Program-made: the position numbers and the translations under genes
Assembly (NCBI GenBank): GCA_009917805.1
Contig: RGES01000018.1
Coordinates: 1-15,060 of the forward strand
Length of the DNA stretch: 15,060 bases
Source: Verrucomicrobiota bacterium
GTDB taxonomy: Bacteria; Verrucomicrobiota; Verrucomicrobiia; Opitutales; UBA953
Direction of reading: 5' to 3'
The notes under the pieces: generated by a model
What the model was told of the DNA's origin: nothing
The model's database searches: none
Seen by the model: only the letters and a program-made list of their open reading frames with translations
Shown here: in pieces, positions 6,526 through 13,634 of the stretch
Position numbering within the stretch: position 1 is the stretch's first letter
How the letters are laid out: each line of letters opens with the position of its first letter

Positions 6526-6552
6526 TGGCTCAGCCGGAGGGGTGAGTTATTC
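6525..6552 (+). promoter_or_regulatory. Candidate promoter for the MoxR/VWA gene cluster
   Basis: TTGGCT (6525-6530) and TTATTC (6547-6552) are separated by 16 nt. This is the best consensus match in the 166-nt gap and lies just after the terminator-like hairpin. It would give a leader of about 95 nt holding both downstream hairpins. Low certainty. Confidence 0.3.
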
Positions 6553-6579
6553 ACAGTCACGCTGGCTATGGCGACTTGA

Positions 6580-6634
6580 GGCAAAGGGCGTTTGCCACCC
6601 GCCGGAAGGCACCCTACGAATCGGGCTTCCGGCG
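6580..6634 (+). promoter_or_regulatory. Tandem hairpins in the leader of the MoxR/VWA cluster
   Basis: Hairpin 1 is GGCAAA (6580-6585), 5-nt loop, TTTGCC (6591-6596). Hairpin 2, starting 4 nt later, is CGCCGGAAG (6600-6608) with CTTCCGGCG (6626-6634); inside it CCC (6612-6614) can pair with GGG (6623-6625) around an 8-nt loop. All stems are perfect. The second ends 19 nt before the ATG at 6654. They may be an attenuator, an RNA-binding-protein site or a stability element; I do not recognise a known riboswitch. Confidence 0.45.
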
Positions 6635-6653
6635 CACCCCGTGCCGGTCCCCC

Positions 6654-7634
6654 ATGAACCCCCTTTACGCCGCCCTCCTGGTGCTGCTGCTCTCCGCTTT
6701 GGCGGAGGCCTTGCATGCGCGTCGGGTGCGTGTCGCCGCCCGGCTGGCGTTCGGTCCGGAAGGCGCGGCGCGTAGGTGGACCATCGTGGCTCCTTTCCTG
6801 CGCTGCCTCGCCCTCACGGCCTTCGCCTGGGGCTTGGCGGTGATGTGGCAACTCCATCAGGCGGCCAAGGACGGCAAGCCGGCCGACACCAAGGAGCCGG
6901 TCCGGCTGGTGTTCGTGGCCGACCTTTCGCCCAGCATGTACCTCAAGGACGCCGGCCCGGAAGGGAAGCAGACCCGCCAGGAGCGTATGCGCGAGGAAGT
7001 CGAAGCGGTGCTCATGCGCGTCGGCGGCGACCTGCGTTACGGGGTGATCGGTTTCTATACCGAGGCGCATTCGGTGGTGATGGACGCGCATGACCCGGAG
7101 CTCGTCCGCAACGTCTTCAACGGCCTGCCTGTCCAGTACGTCATGAAGGCCGGCTCGACCGACCTCGGCACGGCCATCAACGCGGCGGTCAAGGTCGTCG
7201 ACGGACTGCCCGCGCAGACGGTCCGCCTGGTCGTCTTCACCGACGGCGACACGATCCCGCTCCAGCCGATCCTGCCGCGACCGAAGTCCGTCAAGGACGT
7301 CCTCGTGCTCGGCGTCGGTAATCCGCGCAAGGGCACCTTCATCGCCGGCCATCAGTCCCGGCAGGACGCCGAAGTGCTGGCGACGGTCGCCCGCGCCTTG
7401 CGCGGTTCCTATTTCGACGTGAACGAAAAGCGCCTGCCGACCGACGCCCTGGGTGACCTGGTCTTGCGCACGCCGGCGCCGAAGTCGGGCCTCAGCCTGG
7501 CCCAGCTCGCCGTGCTCGCCATGGCCTTGGGCTCGGCGGTGCTCGCGCTGCTGCCCGTGGCCTTGCAGGTGGCGGGTGCGCGTTGGCGCGTCGTCCGCCT
7601 CGAAGCCGAAGCAGGGGAGGGCGCCGTCCGATGA
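6654..7634 (+). CDS. BatA-like membrane protein with von Willebrand factor A domain
   Basis: A 326-residue protein. N-terminal hydrophobic segments at about 4-20 and 43-65 and a C-terminal one at about 282-306 frame a VWA domain (about 84-275), as in Bat proteins. The MIDAS metal site is complete: D90-L-S92-P-S94, a Thr in GSTDLGT (168-173), and Asp197 in FTDGD. I chose the ATG at 6654 because the longer frame from a TTG at 6576 would add a basic stretch encoded by the leader hairpins. The stop overlaps the next start by 4 nt (ATGA). In known systems such VWA proteins work with MoxR ATPases in envelope stress tolerance or in assembling other proteins. This one probably binds its partner through the metal site. 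Confidence 0.88.
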   Translation: MNPLYAALLVLLLSALAEALHARRVRVAARLAFGPEGAARRWTIVAPFLRCLALTAFAWGLAVMWQLHQAAKDGKPADTKEPVRLVFVADLSPSMYLKDAGPEGKQTRQERMREEVEAVLMRVGGDLRYGVIGFYTEAHSVVMDAHDPELVRNVFNGLPVQYVMKAGSTDLGTAINAAVKVVDGLPAQTVRLVVFTDGDTIPLQPILPRPKSVKDVLVLGVGNPRKGTFIAGHQSRQDAEVLATVARALRGSYFDVNEKRLPTDALGDLVLRTPAPKSGLSLAQLAVLAMALGSAVLALLPVALQVAGARWRVVRLEAEAGEGAVR

Positions 7635-8194
7635 GGAAGTTCCTCACCTTGCTCTGGCTGCTCTTCCCCGTCGGGGTGGTGTATTACCATTACAACGAAG
7701 GGCAGGCCCAGATGGCCCGCGAGAAGGCCCGCGATCATCTCGTCCGCATCCGCGAACTCGAACGCGCCAAGGAGCCGGACTGGCCGGTCGTGGTCGAGGA
7801 GTACGACAAGCTGTCGGCCGAGCTGCCGCCAAGCGAGCGTCCGTCCGTCCGTCATCAGATCCGCCTCGCCAAGGCCAAGGCGAAGATCGAGATGCTCGAC
7901 GTCGCCGGCGCGATCGCCGACCTGGCCCAGCTGCTGAAGGAATCGGCCGCGGTCGACGGCGAGGACGGCGCGACCACGCGCGCGATCCGCGAGACGCTCG
8001 GCAAGGCCTACTTCTACGCCACTTCCTTGCTCAAGGCCAACGGCGCCACCGAGGACGAATGGCGTCCTTACGCCGAACGCACGCGCCAGGTGTTTCGCTA
8101 TCTCGCCGAGCATCAGGACCCCGCGGCCCTCGCCGATTACGAGAAACGCGTCGAAGCGGAATTCGCCCGCTCCGTCCGCCAGAACAACTTATGA
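7631..8194 (+). CDS. Small membrane-anchored helical (TPR-like) protein
   Basis: A 187-residue protein with one N-terminal membrane segment (about 4-19) and a helical remainder. Helix pairs such as WPVVVEEYDKLSAELP followed by RHQIRLAKAKAKIEMLDVAGAIADLAQLL have TPR spacing, though repeats are degenerate. It overlaps both neighbours by 4 nt, placing it firmly in the operon. In Bat operons a TPR protein (BatB/BatC type) commonly follows the VWA gene, so an equivalent scaffold role in the periplasm is likely. It has no VWA domain and is shorter than usual Bat TPR proteins. Start chosen at the ATGA overlap; an upstream in-frame start lies within the VWA gene. Confidence 0.8.
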   Translation: MRKFLTLLWLLFPVGVVYYHYNEGQAQMAREKARDHLVRIRELERAKEPDWPVVVEEYDKLSAELPPSERPSVRHQIRLAKAKAKIEMLDVAGAIADLAQLLKESAAVDGEDGATTRAIRETLGKAYFYATSLLKANGATEDEWRPYAERTRQVFRYLAEHQDPAALADYEKRVEAEFARSVRQNNL

Positions 8195-9018
8195 AGACCC
8201 ACCTGCTGCTCTGCGCCGTCTGCGCCACCGTCCTTGCCCAGGAAGCTCCTGCTCCGGCCGCCGTCGAAGGCGTGCGCGGCGTCCGTCAGGAGGGTTCCGG
8301 CAAGGTGAAGGAAATCGATCCCGCGACCAAGAACGTCGCGCCCACGACCGTGCAGGGCGTCGACAAGGTGGATGGCGTGAAAGCGCCCGGCGGAGCCAAG
8401 GCCGTCAAGCAGACGCCGCCGCCGGCTTCCGTGACCGAAGGCGCCAAGCCCGTCGAAGGCGCGGGCACGAAGGCCACGCCGCCTCCTCCCGCCCCGAAAG
8501 GCGTCCAACCCCCCGAAGCCGTCAAAGGCGCGGGCACGAAAGCCACTCCGCCGCCGCCTCCCGCCAAGGGCCTCGTCGGCGCCGAGGGCGTGAAGCCGCC
8601 TGAAGGCGTCAAGGGTGCCGGCACCAAAGGGACGCCTCCGCCGCCGACTCCGAAGGGCGTCGAGGCTGTCAAGGGCGTGAAGCCGCCCGAAGCCGTCAAA
8701 GGCGCGGGCACGAAAGCCACGCCCCCGCCGCCTCCCGCCAAGGGCCTCGAAGGCGTCAAGGGCGTCAAGCCGCCCGAAGGCGTGAAGCCCGCCGCCGGCG
8801 GCATCAAGCCGGTCGAAGGCGTCACCGGCATCGGCGCCGGCAAGCAGCAGAACCTCGAAGCCGCGCTCCAGGTGAAGCCGGCCGGCAAGCCCGAGCCGAA
8901 GAAGGCCAAGGCCGCCGCGGCGCTCCTCGGCGGACCCGAGCCTAAGGGCAAGCCCGAGAAGCAGGACGACCGTAAGCTCTTCGAGGAGATCAAGAAGATC
9001 CCCGACAACGGTTCCTGA
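8191..9018 (+). CDS. Exported low-complexity Gly/Pro/Lys/Val repeat protein
   Basis: A 275-residue protein starting at the ATG that overlaps the TPR-like gene stop by 4 nt. Residues 1-16 are a signal peptide (LLLCAVCATVLA). The body is nearly free of aromatic residues and is built from motifs such as EGVK, GAGTKATPPPP and KGVKPPE. Four tandem units span residues 90-199. The C-terminal 45 residues are lysine- and glutamate-rich and end with a helix-like KLFEEIKKIPDNGS. The whole protein is probably extended and disordered, with polyproline character, strongly basic with interspersed Glu. I recognise no family. In this operon it could be a periplasmic linker or a client of the VWA/MoxR machinery. 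Cys8 and Cys11 lie inside the hydrophobic stretch but do not form a clear lipobox. Confidence 0.78.
   Translation: MKTHLLLCAVCATVLAQEAPAPAAVEGVRGVRQEGSGKVKEIDPATKNVAPTTVQGVDKVDGVKAPGGAKAVKQTPPPASVTEGAKPVEGAGTKATPPPPAPKGVQPPEAVKGAGTKATPPPPPAKGLVGAEGVKPPEGVKGAGTKGTPPPPTPKGVEAVKGVKPPEAVKGAGTKATPPPPPAKGLEGVKGVKPPEGVKPAAGGIKPVEGVTGIGAGKQQNLEAALQVKPAGKPEPKKAKAAAALLGGPEPKGKPEKQDDRKLFEEIKKIPDNGS
8458..8787 (+). repeat. Tandem repeats of 69/87/87/87 bp within the repeat protein gene
   Basis: Four in-frame units each begin with GGxGCxGGCACnAAA (GAGTK): 8458-8526 (23 codons), 8527-8613, 8614-8700 and 8701-8787 (29 codons each). The second and fourth units are the most alike in DNA. The 87-bp period keeps frame, so unit gain or loss by recombination would be tolerated. 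Confidence 0.85.
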
Positions 9019-9048
9019 ACCACCGACTTTTCTAAAAAAACCAAGACC

Positions 9049-12000
9049 ATGAGACTCCTCCGTCCGTTCCTCTGCGCCGCGCTCGCGCTCGCCGCATCGC
9101 TGCCCGCGCAGCAGACCGTGCCGCTCGACGCCAAGACCCAGCAGCAGTACGAGCGACTGCTCCGCCATCGCTATACCCGCGACCTCACCGAGGTCTTCGC
9201 CGCCATGGAGAAGTCGGCCAAGGCCGACGCCCGCGCGACGGCCGACACCCGCTTCCTCTCCGCCTTCCGGCTCGGCGATTGGGCGCAGGTCCGCGCCGAA
9301 CTCGCGTCGCTGCCGCCCGAACTCGGCCGCGGCATCTACGACAAGATGCTCTCCGATCTCGCCGAACGTCCCAAGAGCGGCGTCCGCATCGAGGATATCT
9401 TCGCCCTGGCCGACGCCGTGCCGGGCGAGCTGAACGACCTCGAGCTCCGCAAGATCGGCCAGATGCTGGGCCAGGTCGTCTCCCCGAACGAAAGCTTCTG
9501 GATCGCCGACCGGATGTCCCGCGGCACCGAGAAGCTCGGCGGCAAGGATCCCGCCCGCCGCCTCGCGGCCGGCCGCGTCCTGCTCGCCGGCGGCTTCCGC
9601 GACCTCGCCAAGGCCTACCTGCCCGATGGCGCCGACCTCGACAAGGTCGCCGACGAAGGCCTCCGCCAGGAGATCGCCGCCTTCCTCGCCGCCGAACAGG
9701 CGACCGAACTCGCCCAGCGCGACCAGATCTCCCGCATCTGGAACGACAACGTGGCCATCCTCCGTTCCGAGAAGAAGGTCAACGACTGGGAGAAGAGCAA
9801 GGCCGCCGGCGAGATGCTCCGCGTGCTCACGCAGGTCTCGCCCGCCGTGCTCAGCGGCACGTTCGCCGACCTGATGAAAGCCCAGCCCGAGGCCGCCCTC
9901 AAGATCGTCGGCGGGCTTTCGCGCAAGATCCAGAACGAGACGCATGCCGCCGCCGCGCAGCGCATCGACAACCTCCGCGCCCAGACCGTGCTCGCCAACC
10001 TCATCGCGGAGAATCCCGACGCCGGCGCCGAGCCGTGGAACCAGATCCTCACCCTCATGGCGGAATCCTGGATGACCGAGGTGGAAAACTCCTTCAGCCG
10101 GCAGGCCGGCGTCCCCCGCCGCGGCGGCAACAGCCGCAACGGCTCCAGCGAGATCGACCCGGAGGAGATGCTGCTGCTCGCCCCGGCCGGCAAGTGGCAC
10201 GCGGCCCTGCCGTCGGACCTGCGCGACCGCTTCGACGCCAGCCTCGCCCGCGCCATCATCGTGAGCGCCAACTTCGAACTCGCCGCCGACCGCATCGTCG
10301 AGCTCGCCAAGCGTCACCCGGCCGCCGGCGTGGCCTTGGCCGAGGACTTCCTGCTCGCCTGGGGGCAGGCGCATAATCCGCAGCTCCCGCAGGAGCTCCG
10401 CGCACGCTATGGCCTGCCGGAGGACGCCCGTATCCCGATCACCCCCGTGATGATGGAGCGCAACATCGACTCCCTCGCCCGCATGATGGAGGTCTTCCGC
10501 AAGGCCGGCGTCGCCCCGCGCGACCAGAGCAAGGTGGTCAACGCCTTCGACCTGGCTTACAGCAACGCCGAAGCCTACCGCGACTCGCACATCGAGCGCG
10601 TCTTCGGCCCCACCGCCAAGATGGACGAGACGCTGTTCTTCCTGCTCGCCCAGAAGATGCACGCGAACCTTGGCGATCGCTGGCGTCGCGCCGACATCCA
10701 GCGTGGCAGCCTGACGCGTCGTAACGAGGCCCAGACCTACGCGATGGCCGAAGCCGGCTACGCCTCGCTGCTCAAGATGATCGACGAATGGCAGGCCGGC
10801 CGCCCGGACGCTTATAAGGCGATCCTCCTCGGCGCCGTCGTGCTGAACGACTGGTCCGATTTCGAGAGCTTCCAGGACCTGGCTCCGCTCGAGCCGGCCA
10901 AGCGCATCGTCGCGGCGAAGGAGAAGACGCTGCAGTCGCAGGACTACTTCCAGCGCGCCGCCGACGCGTACGGCCGCCAGGTGGTCCGCCTGCAGGCCAA
11001 CGAGCTGACCATCGAGCCTTACCTGAGCTGGTTCAACGCCGTGCTCGGCATCGGCAGCACCGGCCAGGTCAACCTCGGCAAGCCCATGAACCGCGCCGCC
11101 CTCGGCCGCATCCGCGCCGCGATCCTGGCGTTGCCCGGCAAGCTGGCGCCCACGCACATGGGCCAGCTGGCGAAGACGCTGAACGGCCGCCTCAACGACA
11201 CCAACAACCCGATGCATGAGGACCTCAAGTACCGCTACCTCGCCAGCACCCTCGTCGTCACCAAGGACGATCCGTTCTCGCTGGGCCTGAAGAAGCGTTC
11301 CGATTACCTCGACGAGCTCCTCAGCGAGATCCGCGTCCAGACGCGCGTCGACGGCCCGAACACCGTCGGCGTGAACCAGGAGTTCGGCATCATCGTCAGC
11401 GTCGTGCATACGGAGGCCATGGGCCGCGTGGCCCGCTTCGGCCAGTACCTCAGCAACGATGCCATCGCCGTGGCCGCCAAATCCAAGCGCCGTGGCCCGC
11501 AGGTGGCCAAGGGTCCGGATCCGCAGGGTCCGCGCGACGAGTTCGAACAGAAGCTGACCGAAGGCCTGTCGCCGTTCTTCGACATCCGTTCGATCACCTT
11601 CGCCGCGCCCGACGTGAAGCCGCGTCCGACCGCCCGTCCGGGCTGGGAGGAGACGCCGCTCGCCTACGTGCTCGTCCGCGCCAAGGACGCCAGCGTCGAC
11701 AAGATCCCGCCGGTGCAGATGGAACTTCGCTTCATCGACCTCAGCGGTCCGGTGACGATTCCCGCCACTTCCGCCGAGACCTTGCTCAAGGTCGCCGGCG
11801 GCAAGCCGTCTGCGCGTCCCGCCGACAAGGTCGAGGTCACGCAGACCCTCGACACGCGTCAGTTCGCGATCAACGGCTCGCTGAGCCTCGAAGTCGCCGC
11901 GACCGCCGCCGGCCTCGTGCCGGAACTCGAAGACCTGCTCGACCTCGCTCCGCTCACCGCCGTCGCGAAGGTCCGTCAGGTGACCGCCATCGACCCGCTG

Positions 12001-12585
12001 ATGGTGAAGGAGCTCAACACCTGGGGCGAGAAGGTCGCTCCGCGGACGGAACGTCGCTGGTCGATCACCCTGGACGGCGACGCCATCCGGGCGGCCGACA
12101 AGGCGACCGACCTGCCGTTCCCGACCGTCAAGGCCGCGAACACGACCACCGTCTGGCGCACCTACCAGGACATCGATCCGGTCGTGCTCTCGAAGGCGTC
12201 CGTCCTGCTCGACCGCGTCAAGGTCGCCCAAGGCGCCGGTTACGTCCCGCCGGTCGCCGAAGACTATTCCCTCGCCCTCTATGGGGGCATCGCCGCCGTG
12301 GTGGCCTTCGTGGCCTGGCTGATCTTCCGCAAACGCGACACCGGTCCGCGCCCGCCGCGGGCCCGTGACGTGTTCAAATTGCCGTCCACGATCGACGGTT
12401 TCGCCGTCGTCGCCTTGCTACGTAAGCTGGGCGTGAGTCCGCTGGTGAAGTTCACCGCCGCGCAGAAGGCCGAACTGCAGCAGGACATCGAGCGCGTGCA
12501 GGCGGGCTGCTTCGGCGGCGCGTCGACGCTGTCCGATGCCGACCTGAAGACCCTCGCGGAAAAATGGCTCCGCCAACTTCGCTGA
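9049..12585 (+). CDS. Very large exported alpha-solenoid protein with BatD-like C-terminal anchor
   Basis: An 1178-residue protein. A signal peptide (about 1-20, ending SLPAQ) starts it. Residues about 25-750 are almost all helical with no clear repeat consensus, like an alpha-solenoid. Residues about 764-1065 are strand-rich (NTVGVNQEFGIIVSVVHTE, then PLAYVLVRAKDAS and QMELRFIDLSGPVTI). One membrane segment lies at about 1075-1093, followed by RKR and an 82-residue cytoplasmic tail. That tail (IDGFAVVALLRKL, then LQQDIERVQAGCFGG and LSDADLKTLAEKWLRQL) resembles the cytoplasmic ends of BatD-like proteins. The topology, periplasmic bulk plus small cytoplasmic foot, suits a link between MoxR/DUF58 inside and targets outside. 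It is far longer than usual BatD (about 500-600). No catalytic motif is evident. The 30-nt upstream gap has no Shine-Dalgarno sequence. Confidence 0.85.
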   Translation: MRLLRPFLCAALALAASLPAQQTVPLDAKTQQQYERLLRHRYTRDLTEVFAAMEKSAKADARATADTRFLSAFRLGDWAQVRAELASLPPELGRGIYDKMLSDLAERPKSGVRIEDIFALADAVPGELNDLELRKIGQMLGQVVSPNESFWIADRMSRGTEKLGGKDPARRLAAGRVLLAGGFRDLAKAYLPDGADLDKVADEGLRQEIAAFLAAEQATELAQRDQISRIWNDNVAILRSEKKVNDWEKSKAAGEMLRVLTQVSPAVLSGTFADLMKAQPEAALKIVGGLSRKIQNETHAAAAQRIDNLRAQTVLANLIAENPDAGAEPWNQILTLMAESWMTEVENSFSRQAGVPRRGGNSRNGSSEIDPEEMLLLAPAGKWHAALPSDLRDRFDASLARAIIVSANFELAADRIVELAKRHPAAGVALAEDFLLAWGQAHNPQLPQELRARYGLPEDARIPITPVMMERNIDSLARMMEVFRKAGVAPRDQSKVVNAFDLAYSNAEAYRDSHIERVFGPTAKMDETLFFLLAQKMHANLGDRWRRADIQRGSLTRRNEAQTYAMAEAGYASLLKMIDEWQAGRPDAYKAILLGAVVLNDWSDFESFQDLAPLEPAKRIVAAKEKTLQSQDYFQRAADAYGRQVVRLQANELTIEPYLSWFNAVLGIGSTGQVNLGKPMNRAALGRIRAAILALPGKLAPTHMGQLAKTLNGRLNDTNNPMHEDLKYRYLASTLVVTKDDPFSLGLKKRSDYLDELLSEIRVQTRVDGPNTVGVNQEFGIIVSVVHTEAMGRVARFGQYLSNDAIAVAAKSKRRGPQVAKGPDPQGPRDEFEQKLTEGLSPFFDIRSITFAAPDVKPRPTARPGWEETPLAYVLVRAKDASVDKIPPVQMELRFIDLSGPVTIPATSAETLLKVAGGKPSARPADKVEVTQTLDTRQFAINGSLSLEVAATAAGLVPELEDLLDLAPLTAVAKVRQVTAIDPLMVKELNTWGEKVAPRTERRWSITLDGDAIRAADKATDLPFPTVKAANTTTVWRTYQDIDPVVLSKASVLLDRVKVAQGAGYVPPVAEDYSLALYGGIAAVVAFVAWLIFRKRDTGPRPPRARDVFKLPSTIDGFAVVALLRKLGVSPLVKFTAAQKAELQQDIERVQAGCFGGASTLSDADLKTLAEKWLRQLR

Positions 12586-12587
12586 GC

Positions 12588-12638
12588 ATGACGGACCTGC
12601 CCCAATCCCTAACCCTATCCCTACCCCTTAAAAAATGA
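12588..12638 (+). CDS. Possible 16-residue leader ORF coupled to moxR
   Basis: ATG at 12588, 2 nt after the solenoid gene stop, opens a frame coding for MTDLPQSLTLSLPLKK. Its TGA (12636-12638) overlaps the moxR ATG (12635-12637) as ATGA, the junction type used repeatedly in this operon. It exactly fills the gap and has five Leu codons, three of them CTA, which is rare here. It may keep ribosomes moving into moxR or act as an attenuator; it may also be chance. No Shine-Dalgarno sequence. Confidence 0.35.
   Translation: MTDLPQSLTLSLPLKK
12606..12627 (+). repeat. C-rich heptamer-like repeat ahead of moxR, sharing a 12-mer with the pectate lyase leader
   Basis: Three imperfect hexamers (CCCTAA, CCCTAT, CCCTAC) follow one another, then CCC. 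TATCCCTACCCC at 12616-12627 is identical to the repeat unit ahead of the pectate lyase gene and lies 7 nt before the moxR ATG. It is read through by the possible leader ORF. Confidence 0.75.
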
Positions 12639-13630
12639 GCAACCATCCCAATCCCGCGGCCGTGCAGGCCGCCCATCAGTTCGTCGCCGACGTCCGCACG
12701 CGCGTCGGCAAGGTCGTCGTCGGCCAGGACGTCGTCGTCGAGCGCGTCATGATCGCGCTCCTCACCGGCGGCCACCTGCTGCTGCAGGGCATGCCCGGCC
12801 TGGCGAAGACGCTCCTCGTCAACACCGTCGCGAAGGCCATCGCCTTGGATTTCCGGCGCATCCAGTTCACGGTCGACATGCTGCCGTCGGACATCGTCGG
12901 CTCCGAGGTCGTCGACCAGAAGACGGGCGACTTCCGCATCCATCGCGGGCCGGTCTTCACCAACCTGCTCCTCGCCGACGAGATCAACCGCGCCGCGCCG
13001 AAGGTGCAGGGCGCGATGCTCGAAGCCATGCAGGAGCGCAAGGTCACCCTCGGCGGCCAGACGATGCGCCTGCCGACGCCGTTCCTCGTCATCGCGACGC
13101 AGAACCCCGTCGAACAGTCCGGTACCTTCGAACTGCCGGAAGCCCAGCTCGACCGTTTCATGCTGCTCCATCGCCTCGGCTACCCCGGCCGTGACGAAGA
13201 ACAGGACATCCTCCAGCGCCAGCTCGGCATGGGCCTGCGCAAGGAAGAGGGCGGGGCGGTCCCGAAGACGGCCTTCGACATGATCGACGACGCGCCGGTC
13301 GGCACCAAGGCGGACCTCGTCGCCGCGATGGAAGCCGTCCAGGGCGTCCACGTGAGCGAGGTCTTCCTCCGTCATTCCGTCGAGCTCGTCCGCCGCACCC
13401 GCGAGTCGAAGGACCTCGATTTCGGCTGCAGCCCGCGCGCCGGCCTGGCGCTCGTCAACGCCGCCCGCGCCCGCGCGGTCATCCGTGGCCGTGATTACGT
13501 CACCCCCGAAGACCTGTTCGACCTCGCCGAGGACGTCGTCCTGCACCGTATCCGCGTGAGCTACGAAGCCGCGGCCGCCGGGCAGACCAACGCCAAGGTG
13601 CTGGAATCGATCCTTGCCGGATTAGGCTGA
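12635..13630 (+). CDS. MoxR-family AAA+ ATPase
   Basis: A 331-residue cytoplasmic ATPase. Walker A is GMPGLAKT (52-59, Lys58), the MoxR form of the P-loop. Walker B is LLLADE (111-116), sensor 1 is ATQNP (about 154-158), LDRF supplies an Arg finger at about 174, and GCSPRA near the C-terminus is sensor 2. MoxR proteins act as chaperone-like motors with VWA and DUF58 partners, for example in enzyme maturation or envelope stress survival. It lies 4 nt upstream of the DUF58 gene, the standard pairing. The preceding 49-nt gap carries a C-rich repeat and a possible leader ORF and ends in TTAAAAAATG with no Shine-Dalgarno sequence. The ATG is well placed, since the next Met lies deep in the fold. 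Confidence 0.96.
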   Translation: MSNHPNPAAVQAAHQFVADVRTRVGKVVVGQDVVVERVMIALLTGGHLLLQGMPGLAKTLLVNTVAKAIALDFRRIQFTVDMLPSDIVGSEVVDQKTGDFRIHRGPVFTNLLLADEINRAAPKVQGAMLEAMQERKVTLGGQTMRLPTPFLVIATQNPVEQSGTFELPEAQLDRFMLLHRLGYPGRDEEQDILQRQLGMGLRKEEGGAVPKTAFDMIDDAPVGTKADLVAAMEAVQGVHVSEVFLRHSVELVRRTRESKDLDFGCSPRAGLALVNAARARAVIRGRDYVTPEDLFDLAEDVVLHRIRVSYEAAAAGQTNAKVLESILAGLG

Positions 13631-13634
13631 ACCG

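Noticed and set aside
6576..6653. TTG start that would lengthen the VWA protein by 26 residues.
   Set aside because: The added peptide is basic and encoded by the leader hairpins; the ATG at 6654 begins directly before the first membrane segment.
7453..8190. N-terminal extension of the repeat protein frame back to a start at 7453.
   Set aside because: This stretch is an out-of-frame reading of the VWA and TPR-like genes. The ATG at 8191 begins a proper signal peptide and overlaps the previous stop by 4 nt.
8458..8787. Regular repeats considered as a CRISPR array or intergenic element.
   Set aside because: The period is 87 bp with no separate spacers, the copies diverge mainly at third positions, and they lie in frame in a coding gene.
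8137..12231. A 1364-codon open frame on the minus strand, opposite three genes of the MoxR/VWA cluster.
   Set aside because: Its translation is Gly/Arg/Leu/His/Asp-rich with no signal, domain or plausible fold, as expected when GC-rich third positions are read backwards. The plus-strand frames have signal peptides, TM segments and 4-nt couplings.
12606..12627. CCCTAA/CCCTAT hexamers considered as a telomere or chromosome-end signal.
   Set aside because: The run is very short, internal and flanked by co-directional operon genes; a leader element fits better.
12785..12812. Walker A of MoxR reads GMPGLAKT rather than GxxxxGKT.
   Set aside because: This is the normal P-loop form in the MoxR family, so it is not a defect.
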